Assembly: GCF_000715075.1 (NCBI RefSeq)
Contig: NC_134087.1
Location: 160,133,436-160,197,435, forward strand
Origin: Nicotiana tabacum
Lineage: Eukaryota > Streptophyta > Magnoliopsida > Solanales > Solanaceae
Length of the DNA stretch: 64,000 bases
Direction: 5' to 3'
Positions 12,490-21,702 of this stretch are shown piece after piece. Both the position numbers and the translations under genes were made by a program. The notes below the pieces were generated by a model. That model ran no database searches, was not told where the DNA came from, and worked only from the letters and a program-made list of their open reading frames with translations. Each line of letters starts with the position of its first letter. The stretch's first letter is position 1.

Positions 12490-12905
12490 CTGAAGTGAAT
12501 TCCCTTGTTCTTCGAGTGGGCGCCTGATTACTGAACTTGAACCGTCTTCCCTTGTTACTTGAAACTGTTTTCCCTTACACCTTGAACAATTTTCCCTTAG
12601 AAACTTGAATCGTCTCCCTTTGAAACTGTTTTCCCTTGAAACTTGAGTTGTCTTCCTTCAAAATTGTTTTCCCTTGAAACTTGAGTTGTCTTCCCTTATT
12701 CTCCAGGTGGGCGCCTGATTGCTGAACTTGACATGCTTTCCTCTGAAACTGCTTTCCCTTGAAGCTTGAACTGTCTTTCCTTGTTCTCCAGGTGGGCGCC
12801 AAATTGCTGAACTTGAACTGATTCCTCTTGAAACTTGAGCTGATTTCCCTTGTTCTTGAACCATTTTCCCTTGTTTTTCAGGTGGGTGCCTGATTACAGC
12901 AAAAC
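12490..12905 (-). repeat. Degenerate tandem repeats in element D 3' region
   Basis: A short word close to TTTCCCTTGAAACTTGAG is reiterated, with an interspersed longer unit carrying CCAGGTGGGCGCC (near 12,510, 12,705, 12,790, 12,880). Open frames through it on the minus strand only echo the repeat (…FKGKQFQ…) and are not genes. Confidence 0.75.
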
Positions 12906-13135
12906 AAACAAAACAAAAGAAATTTTTCTGCCCCAGTTTGATATTGGGAACATCTGTGAGTGTTAATCGAATCTTGTTATCCAAAAGAGTTCTATGAATT
13001 TAAAAGTTAAATCCCAGTTTCCAGAAGGGTCCTGATTTCGAGACAACTAATGATTGATAACTCAAGAAAATAAAATTGACCCCTTCTCTTTTTTCTTTTC
13101 TTTTTTTTTCAAATCCAGACTTCTTTTTTTCAAAT

Positions 13136-13956
13136 TATCCTAGGAGAAAATTCGTCAGACTAGGTTTTCTATCTTAGGAGAGAGATTCATCAGACTAAGA
13201 TTTCTATCCTAGAAGAAAATTCATTAGACTAGGTTTTTTTTTTTTTGGTATCTTAGGAGAAAGATTCATCAGACTAAGATTTATATCCTAGGAGCAAGTT
13301 CATCAGACTAGGTCTTCTATCTTAGGAGAAAAATTCATCAGACTAAGATTTTGATCCTAGGAGAAAATTCATCAGACTAGGTTTTCTTATCTTAGGAGAA
13401 AGATTCATTAGACTAAGACATTTATCCTAGGAGAAAGTTCATCAGACTAGGTCTTCTATCTTAGGAGAAAGATTCATCAGACTAAGATTTTGATCCTAGG
13501 AGAAAGTTCATCAGACTAGATCTTCTATCTTAGGAGAAAAATTCATCAGAATAAGATTTTGATCCTAGGAGAAAAGTCATCAGACTAGGTCTTCTAATTT
13601 GTTATCTTAGGAGAAAGATTCGTCAGACTAAGATTTATTTCCTAGGAGAAAATTCATCACACTAGGTTTTTTTTTGTTATCTTAGGAGAAAGATTCATCA
13701 GACTAAGATTTCTATCCTAGGAGAAAGTTCATCAGACTAGGTTTTCTATCGTAGGAGAAAGATTCATCAGACTAAGATTTTGATCCTAGGAGAAAATTCA
13801 TCAGACTAGGTCTTCTATCTTAGGAGAAATATTCATCAGACTAAGATTTATATCCTAGGAGAAGGTTCATCAGACTAGGTCCATTTTTGTTATCTTAGGA
13901 GCAAGATTCATCAGACTAAGATTTCTATTGGGAGGAAAACCCATCAGACTAGGATT
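13136..13956 (-). repeat. 33-bp tandem array, two alternating monomers
   Basis: About 22 monomers of 33-42 bp strictly alternate between type I (CCTAGGAGAAA … CAGACTAGG) and type II (CTTAGGAGAAA … CAGACTAAG). Length differences come mostly from T-runs in the linker. The monomer ends are complementary in both types. Tandem arrays in the 3' untranslated region are a known trait of Ogre-like elements and a known source of satellite repeats. Confidence 0.9.
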
Positions 13957-14849
13957 TTTTATCCTATAAGGAAAAATGTGAAGATCAATCGCAAGATTTT
14001 ATGCACAATAGCAAGACAAATAAAGGCAAAGATTTGAGAAACTTCCCTTTGACGGCTCTTCTCGTCTTTTCTTTTTCTTCTCTTTTTTTTTGTTGTTTTT
14101 TTTATTTTTTTTCTTTTTGAATCACTTTCCTTGCACTGCTTTGTTCCTGTTTCATACAAAGAAAAATCTGTCAGTTTTGAAAATGGTGGTCGGTTTGTGA
14201 CCTTGAGTCTTGGGCAGCTTGGCTTCTGCTCAATCAGCTTGAGTCGGTCTCAAAAGACTTTTATTCTACACTAACTCTGATTGTTTCACACCAGTACCAT
14301 TTGTATTTGCAGCTCAAACAGCCTTATCCCAATTGGAGATCTTTGCTTAGGTGACCTTTTCCGAAATCTTGAATGACTTCCTGCTTTTGAGCAATTTGTC
14401 TGTCAGAGAGAATCACCAGTTATCTTTGCTTGAGCCAAGTAGGCTGACAAGAGTTTTTAGGGGGAGCCTTTGCATGAATCCTCAAGGCATGTTGACAGTA
14501 ACAACTGAGTGTTCTGGCCAAATTCACTTTGTGCAACTGAAAAGCTGGTAGCAGTTTTGAACTCTTTTCTTGCTTGTTTTGACAAGGACTGACTCAGAGT
14601 GGAGGACACAATGGTGCAAAGAAACAAGTATTAAAAAGAAATGCCCCTATCGAAAAGACAGAAGGAAGAATTTTTTTCTTTTGTTTTTCAATAACTAGCC
14701 TTAATGATCATGACATGTATTTCGAACTCAACGGCCTGATCTATCAAACTAATCCAATCTTCTCTCTTACCATTCTTATGATCTTTAAAGTCGGGTTTAT
14801 CCATGCTAATCCTTTGCATCAACTTCATGACTCACTTTTGACTAATGGT
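13957..14849 (-). other. Element D 3' untranslated region, proximal
   Basis: Non-coding, with a pyrimidine-rich stretch (14,058-14,120). The short frame at 14,351-14,551 is not recognisable. The right edge (ACTAATGGT, 14,841-14,849) is an inversion breakpoint. Confidence 0.6.
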
Positions 14850-16399
14850 CACCGTTGAAAACCAAGGAAACAGATCTGAAATTGTCACCTAAAATAGTCT
14901 CTAAAGCCACGAAAATCAGTCCAAAAAGACAGCCGTGAAATCCTGGTTCAAAACCATCCAAAAACACCTGAGAATATATCCAAAACCAACCTTATTTCCA
15001 CACCAAAATCCTAGCAAAACCAGCTGAAAAATAGCCTCTCAAACCCTCAAAACAATTGCAAAAATCAGCCACCAAACAACCTTAAAAAACAGCAAAATTC
15101 CAACGTCAACCATACCTCCGAATACCGATAGAGTATAATGATATAGGCTTCCAACGAGTTCGAGTCAAGTGGGGTCGCAACTGTCGAGTTCGTCGGTTCA
15201 AGGTTCTGATGAATAGCTCACTTTGTTATTTCTTTCGGAGACTCATTTTCATTGTATGCAGCAGAGAGAGTAAGTTCAATAATAAAGGTCTAATTTTGTC
15301 TCCCTTTTCTCGTTCATTTAGGATGCTTATGAATATATGATTTTATCTCAAGTTGTTTTTTTGAATTTATAATTGTTTGGCATCATTTGATTGATTGAGA
15401 TTATTTGTTGTTAACTTCTTGTTGGTCTTTAATTTATTGTCAAGTGTGCTGTAAGTTAAATTTTGAAAGAAGAATCCATATGCTTCTTGATTGAAGTTTA
15501 ATATCTGAAGATAAAAGATATCAAATGTGTCATGTGCTTTTGATTATATTTTCAGAAAAAAGGGGAAGTTTGTGTTGGGCAGGGGAATTTGATTGTCCTT
15601 TAAGGATAATGGGTCATATTTGAAAATGAATTTTTTATGTTTAATTTAGTCAAGACATAGCTGCCCCGTTTCCATTAAATTTCCTCGTCCATTTCGTAAA
15701 CTAGTTGGTCCAATTCTTGTAAATACATAAGGTATCCTTTTCTTTAATTACTATGTAAGTGTATCAATGAAATTCATAACATCTTCTCTACAATTTTACT
15801 CCCCTAACTCTTGGCCTTACAATAATCTTAAGTTAGCTTTAGGAAAAATAATTCAAGAAAATGCGTAGTTGCTTTAGGCGCGCTATCTTAAAATTACCTT
15901 CCTAAACTCGAGGGCACATTTATGTGACCCAAATCCAAATCTCAACAATGTTAGATAAAATATGTCAAAGACCGCAGGTGCATTTATGTGACGTTGTTCA
16001 AGACGTATTTTAAATAACATTGCAATCTTCCTTAACGATGATTAAAAGCGGCTAATGATTTAAGATTGCATCATAGGCTAAAACATGTACTAAAATCAGA
16101 TAATAGGCCAATTATAACAGTTGAGCGACCGTGCTAGAACCACGGAATCCGGGAATGCCTAACACCTTCTCCCGGGTTAACAGAATTCCTTACCCGAATT
16201 TCTGTGTTCGCGAACTGTAATACAGAGTCAATATTTTCCTCGATTCGGGATTTGAACCGGTGACTTGGGACACCATAAAATTATCCCAAGTGGCGACTCT
16301 GAATTTAATAAATAAATAATCTCGTTTCGATTGTCACTTAAAGTTGGAAAAACTCCCTTATACCCCTTTCGGAGGGTGTAGGAAAAAGGAGGTGTGACA
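14850..16399 (+). mobile_element. Element D 5' LTR, 3' part (inverted segment)
   Basis: Near-identical inverted copy of 9,677-11,224. It ends GGAGGTGTGACA at 16,399, followed by the primer site, so it is the downstream part of the 5' LTR. The upstream part lies at 21,111-21,697 in the opposite orientation; 12 bp of LTR (equivalent to 11,225-11,236) are missing between the two. Confidence 0.9.
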
Positions 16400-16403
16400 G
16401 CTC

Positions 16404-16421
16404 TGGCGACTCTGCTGGGGA
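16404..16421 (+). other. Primer binding site of element D (Ogre type)
   Basis: TGGCGACTCTGCTGGGGA lies four bases after the LTR end. Ogre/Tat elements use a site of this kind, usually assigned to tRNA-Arg; I assign the tRNA from memory of the family. Confidence 0.75.
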
Positions 16422-17154
16422 CAAGAACCCAAAATCTCTGATTCAGGGTTCAAGAATTCGAGCTTAGAATAATTGTTATATTTGGCTATATTTATTATCT
16501 GATTATATTTCATGTTTGCCTAATGTGCTAAACGCTGCTTTTTACCGCTTTGATATTATTTGAACCGTATATAAACTGCTACGAAGCCCTTATCTTCTCT
16601 CTCCTGAGGAGTGCACGCTAGCATAACTTCTTTCTGTTAGTGTCATATCCCAAATAGAACGAGGTTCGGACAAGTTGCAAAGCTGGATGATCTTTTGGTT
16701 ACCGGTACGCAGCCTCCCTCGGCTCGAGTTTTCCGCTCGGGTAAGCCAGGTCTAGAACAATAAACCCAGGTTTTAAACCTAGTATAACTCAGTCTCATGT
16801 CGGATCCCTAGTAGGAACGCTTGTTTGCATCATGTTCATTTGACTTTGGGGACCCAACACAGGGGTTGGGTCCGTCTAGGACAGGTGTACCCAAATTAAA
16901 AGACCATCCTGATGCATCTTACGTGCTACTTGTGTATCTGTCTGTTTCGGCTTGCATGTTGACTGGCTTCTAGAATAGGGAAAGAAAATGAAAAAAAAAA
17001 GAGAAAAAAAGAAAATCAAAAAAAAGGAGAAAGAAGAAAAAAGAAAAGAGAGTGAGAGGTAGGTATTTGAAATATCCTGAAACTCTGCCGAAATTTTGAA
17101 AAAGGAAAAGTCATTTCAAAATAAGTCATATTTTTCTGTTCCGCCAAAAATGGG

Positions 17155-17212
17155 CGAACTACGCGGGTCTGATTCTCACCGGATGTGAGATACATAGGCA
17201 AACCTCATCGGT
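17155..17212 (+). repeat. Structured ~60-nt motif, copy 1
   Basis: Order: GAACTACG, CTGATT, a self-complementary insert (TCTCAC-CGGAT-GTGAGA), ATACATAGGCA, GGTTC. GAA pairs with TTC, CTACG nearly pairs with CATAG, and the insert forms its own stem. Other copies: 17,802-17,861, 20,645-20,705 and, on the minus strand, 11,943-12,013. Confidence 0.65.
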
Positions 17213-17228
17213 TCCGGCCCACAATTTT

Positions 17229-17770
17229 CAAAAATCTAAAAATATTTTCCTTTACTTTCTTCTTTAGAAAAGTCTTTATTTTAGACCTCAATTTTTTTAA
17301 AAAAAATCCAAAAATATTTTTCTTTACTTCCTTCTATAGAAAAGTCTTTATTTTAGACCCTAATTTTTAAAAATAAAAAAAAATATTTTCCTTTACTTCC
17401 TTCTTTAGAAAAGTCTTTCTTAGAGCCCACAATTTTCAAAAAATCCAAAAATATTTTCATTTTTCTTTAGAAGTTCACCTTTCGAAAAATTGAAAAGAAA
17501 AATTTAAGATTCAAAAATAATTTCTTTTCTCTTTAGAAGTTTTTCCTTCATGAATTCAAAATAAAGGTCCAAAAATCCAAAAATATTTCTTTGAAGTTTT
17601 TCTTTTGAAATTCCAAAAAAAGAGTCGAAATTCAAAAAAAAAATTCTTCTTCAGAAGTCATTCTTTTCAAAAATTCTAAAAAAAAACAAATAAATCTAAA
17701 TCCAAAAATATTTTCTTTCTTCTTTATAAGTTTTTCTTTCGGAAATTAAAAAAATTCAAAAAAAAAAGAG
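17229..17770 (+). repeat. Leader tandem repeats (AAAATATTTTCTTTACTTCC)
   Basis: Units of roughly 70-100 bp built on CCAAAAATATTTTCCTTTAC, TTCTTTAGAAAAGTC, TTTATTTTAGACC recur six or more times with decay toward the right. The short open frames within it are repeat artefacts. Confidence 0.75.
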
Positions 17771-17801
17771 TTAGTTGATTCACTCTATTTCCGATCTTCC
17801 C

Positions 17802-17861
17802 GAACTACGCAAGATCTGATTCATGTTCCCACATGATACGTAGGCAACCTACATCAGGTTC
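17802..17861 (+). repeat. Structured ~60-nt motif, copy 2
   Basis: GAACTACG … CTGATT, self-complementary insert TCATGT-TCCC-ACATGA, then ATACGTAGGCAACC and GGTTCG. CTACG and CGTAG pair perfectly here. Confidence 0.65.
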
Positions 17862-18012
17862 GATCGAATGGTTTAAAAAATGGGAGAGAAAATAAAGAAA
17901 AGAAAAAGAAAAAAAGAGAAAAGTGACCATTCTAACATGTTTGTTTTGAATTGTGAAGAAAATTTGAGGTGGTCGGTTTGTGGTAAGCGGACAACACAAG
18001 ATCCAAGAAAAA

Positions 18013-19665
18013 ATGATAACTGACATCGAAGCTGTTACAAGTGCTCAAGAGACTCAGGGTTAGAGGGTTCGACAAGAGTCTACTGTGTTTGAGGAAAATA
18101 GAATACTGAAACAACAAATGGCCAAAATGTGTCAAGCATGGGCCAATGGCCAAGGGCAGCCTTGTCATGAGTCACAATTTGCTACACAGCAAGAGCAGTA
18201 CCACTCTCCTGAGTACCACTCGTACTTGTTTGATCTTCCTGCAAACATTGAGAAGCCTGCCCGAAAGATGGCACCCGAAGAAATGACCCAAAGAGTGAAA
18301 AGCTTAGAACAGCGGTTGAAAAACATGCAAGGGTTGGCAGGTCAAAAGAGTGTTGCCTTCAAATATCTATGTATGTTCCCCGATGTCCACTTGCCGCCTG
18401 GTTTCAAGACTCCCAAATTTGAAAAGTATGATGGACATGGAGATCCTATAGCCCACCTGAAAAGGTATTGCAATCAACTGAGAGGTGCGGGAAGAAATGA
18501 AGAATTGTTGATGGTTTATTTTGGGGAAAGCCTTACGGGAGTATCCTCCGAATGGTTTATGGATCAAGACACGTCTCGCTGGTATGTATGGGATGACATG
18601 GTACAGGCCTTTGTCAAACAGTTCCAATACAACATCGACATTGCCTCAGACCACAATTCCCTTTCAAACTTGAAGAAGAAACCAACTGAAAGTTTCAGGG
18701 AATATGCCATTAAATGGAGAGAGCAAGTGGCCAGAGTTAAGCCACCCATGGATGAGCACGAGTTAATCACTGTCTTTCTTTAGGCTCAAGAGCCAGATTA
18801 TTTTCAAAACATGATGGCCGCAGTGGGTAAATCCTTCTCGGAAGCAATCAAAATGGGGGAAATGATTGAGAAAGGTCTTAAGATAGGCAAAATTATAAGT
18901 TAAGCAATTCTCAGAGCCGCAACTCAAGCTGTCCTGATTGAATTCGATAATTTTAGTGACACGAATGAGAAGTACGAAGAAATTATGATGACATCAAGGT
19001 CGAGAAGAGGTCTTAGGAGAGCATCTCGAAGTTATAAGCAACCTCCTCAAGTTTTCCATGACTCCCCTAAGCAGTATTATCCACCTCAGAACCCTCAATA
19101 CTCTGTCGCTCCACCTCAGTATGTTGTCCAGCCACCAAAACACCCCAGAAGGCGAGCACGAGCATCACGAAATCTCCAACAACCTCCACAAAATTTTCAG
19201 GTGCCCTATAACCCATATCCAAGCCAGAGGTATAAAGGGGAACAAAGGTTGAAAGATAATTTTACACCAATAGGAGAGTCCTATGCAAGGTTTTTTGAGA
19301 AGTTAAAGCATTATGACATTATTGCACCTATTCCTCCAAATCATGTGGACCCACGTGCGAGAAGCTTTGACCCTTCTAAAAGGTGTGAATACCATTCCAA
19401 TGCCCAGGGGCACAATGTTGAAAGCTGTCGAGATTTGAAAAGAGAAATAGAAAGGATGATCCAGGAAAACCTGATTATGATCCAAGACAGTGACGCCCAG
19501 AATATCGCGCAGAATCCTTTACCTGCACATCATGATGCACACTTTGTGGGGATAATGCCTGGTGACATGGAGTATGAGAATCCTCTCGGGAACTTGCTAA
19601 TTGAAGTTAATGATGTTGAAATTGGAGAAGACTCTGCTGATTCTGATGAGAAAATTTGTGGCTAA
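18013..19665 (+). pseudogene. gag: Element D gag (Ogre/Tat type), three in-frame stops
   Basis: A single reading frame of about 550 codons from ATG 18,013 to TAA 19,663-19,665, broken only by TAG 18,061, TAG 18,781 and TAA 18,901. The N-terminus is coiled-coil-like (EENRILKQQMAKM). A retrotransposon Gag core follows (about 18,395-18,780; FEKYDGHGDP, SEWFMDQD, FVKQFQYN, LKKKPTESFREYAIKWREQ), then a Pro/Gln-rich stretch and a zinc-knuckle-like C-x2-H-x5-H-x4-C (19,384-19,428). Each stop sits where CAG or CAA would fit, so three C-to-T changes explain all of them. No pro-pol follows. Gag would form particles; this copy could at best have supplied or used Gag in trans. Confidence 0.85.
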
Positions 19666-21110
19666 ATGCCAAGCCTAGCAATTGAAAAGTCATTCCCTCC
19701 TCACTAGGAAGGAATCTTGGTAGCTTGTTTTAATGTTTTTTCTATTATCTAGGTTATTTCAGGGTTGTTATCCAGATTTTATTTGTTTTATTGAGTCAAA
19801 CCCTTCTATCCCTCCATTTTGTTTGTGTGAGTCTTGTCTGTCTGTTCTATTGCTATTTTAATTATTAGGGTTATTTTAGGGTTGTAACTCGTATTTTAGG
19901 TTGCTTGTTTAGTTGTAAAACCCTTTCATCCTTTACTCAATAAAATACAGTTTGTCCTTTTGTGTCATTCTGTTCCTAGTTTTTTTCTCGCTAGTTATAA
20001 TGACATGATGCATGCGGAAATTTTGGCCAGATCTTAGGAATTGATTTAATCTGGAATTCGATAACTATAAAAAATATACATTTGAGGATGAACAAAAAGT
20101 TGGAATACTTTGGAACTAAGGTCGAGTAAAATTCACTTTCAAATCATTGTGAAGATCGGGCTTGAGGATGTTTAATCAATTGAAGTTTGTTTGAAAGTTT
20201 GTCAATAAAGGATTTAAAAAGGTTTTGTGACCACGACACACCAAGAAGACAGACATGTTCGTCAATGCTGTGATCGCGAAAAGATACCATGTTTGACGTT
20301 CTCAAGGTTGGGAGGCCCTTTTTCTGGTACCTAAACACTTTATATCCTTCGCTACCCCTTTTGAGCCTGTGTTATTTTCTTTGACCATCCTCTTTTGGAA
20401 TCAAGTTTAGAGTCAAAAGTCAAAAAAAATGAATGATGAAAAAAAATGAAATAACAATAAAAGTCCATGCTCCAAGAGTCCAAACTGGGGCGTCTTTTAG
20501 AAATTTCTAAGTGAAAAAGAAAAGAATTGTCAAAGGTCCATGCCCTCAAAAATAGAAGCTGGTGCAAACAAAAAAAAGAAAAGAAAAAAAAAAGGAAAAA
20601 GAGAAATAGAAAGAAAGATGAAAAAATAGTTAGGTCAGATGTTTGAACTAAGTTCGACCTGATTCCTTAAAAAAAGGATACGTAGGCAGCCTCACAGTTC
20701 GGTCCAACCAAATAAGAATTTAAAAGAAAAAAAATTCAAAAAAATCCTCAGTATCTGAAACTGGGGCAAAGATTTTATTTCATTTTTAAAAGAGCCGATT
20801 CCAAAAGTTGTAAGTATACAACCCCGTCATATTTAGTCTGTTTTGAGCCTCATGTCGGCCTTTCGTCCAACCTTATCCAAAAACCTTCCAAATAAAGACC
20901 TCCCGATATGCCTTCAAGAATTCCAAGAGAAGCATGAAATGAGCAACGGTTGTCACACGACATATAATACTGTCAAGTTACTCACAAAAAGTAAGAAAAA
21001 GAAAAAGAAAAATGAGAGAGTCTTACTAGTGAAAACCCTCACGGGCACAGTAAGGCGACGGTAAGTAGAGATGAATAAATGAGAGAGGCTTGTTGGTGAA
21101 AATTCCTGGA
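19666..21110 (+). other. Element D region after gag (inverted segment end)
   Basis: Non-coding where an autonomous Ogre would carry pol. It contains one structured-motif copy (20,645-20,705), A-rich tracts (20,570-20,625), and two tries of a unit reading GAGAG…CTTGTTGGTGAAAA near 21,015 and 21,085. The end at 21,110 is the second inversion breakpoint. Confidence 0.65.
20645..20705 (+). repeat. Structured ~60-nt motif, copy 3
   Basis: GAACTAAG … CTGATT, self-complementary insert TCCTT-AAAAA-AAGGA, then ATACGTAGGCAGCC and GTTCGG. Confidence 0.6.
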
Positions 21111-21697
21111 TTTAATGGAGTTTTAGGGGTTGGTTAACAACGGAGAAGGAGGTGAAGCCTATTGATCTTTCATGGTTAAAAATGGAGGAAACAATATGGT
21201 CTTTTTTCAACAGAAGCTGCTGCGTTTTTTTTTTGTAATGTCGCTGCGCCAACCTTTTTTTTGTAACTCTTTTCAGCCCCTTCTTTTAGCTCTAAGGGTC
21301 TATGTATTTGTAGGGTTTTCTAGGTTAAGGCTTATGGACCTGGAAATTATGGGTTAAGTCCAAAATTAGGCCTAAAAATGGGTTGATCGAGCCCAAGTTT
21401 TTATTCTTTTCGCAAACGAGCTTAAAAATATGATCTCATTTATTAATAAATTCTACTTAAGTAAAATAACCATTAAAATAAGATTGGCCGTTAAAACAAA
21501 ACTATTTTTGGTATTTTTCAAGATTTAAAATGATTACAAAATATTAATGAACCTATTTTTTGTAATTTTTGTTTTCTTATAATAAAATAAAGTAAAAGAG
21601 TAAAAATGAGTTGAAATAGGTATATTAGGCCTAAAATAAATATTTACGTGCTAAAAATATAAAAAACTTGGGGAAGGTCAAAAATCACATGTCTACA
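21111..21697 (-). mobile_element. Element D 5' LTR, 5' part
   Basis: Direct repeat of 11,237-11,833 with few differences, ending (LTR start) TGTAGAC at 21,697 and followed by the TSD copy CACAT. Completes the 5' LTR whose other part was inverted to 14,850-16,399. Confidence 0.9.
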
Positions 21698-21702
21698 CAC
21701 AT
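21698..21702. repeat. TSD of element D, right (CACAT)
   Basis: Second copy of CACAT; see 9,672-9,676. Confidence 0.85.

Larger units (their letters stand above)
16422..18012 (+). other. Element D leader (5' untranslated region)
   Basis: Non-coding leader between PBS and gag, about 1.6 kb. It holds purine-rich tracts (16,985-17,055), two copies of the structured motif (17,155-17,212 and 17,802-17,861) and a tandem repeat (17,229-17,770). A long leader is usual for Ogre-like elements. Confidence 0.7.
9677..21697 (-). mobile_element. Element D: gag-only Ogre/Tat derivative with internal inversion
   Basis: This 12,021-bp element is flanked by CACAT. In its own sense (minus strand) the parts are: 5' LTR start (21,697-21,111); then, inverted, the rest of the 5' LTR, PBS, leader and gag (now on the + strand, 14,850-21,110); then the 3' untranslated region, PPT and 3' LTR (14,849-9,677). 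Flipping 14,850-21,110 gives one ordinary LTR retrotransposon. No protease, RT, RNase H or integrase is present, so it resembles the gag-only non-autonomous class (TR-GAG). Ogre/Tat affiliation rests on the primer site, the gag type, the repeat-rich 3' region and LTR landmarks. Confidence 0.85.

Noticed and set aside
13136..13956. CRISPR-like array
   Set aside because: Plant nuclear context; spacers are not unique but part of the repeat, and the units alternate between two related types.
9677..16399. Large inverted repeat as a TIR DNA transposon
   Set aside because: The arms are LTR sequence with PBS and PPT next to them, and the TSD encloses 9,677-21,697, not the two arms.
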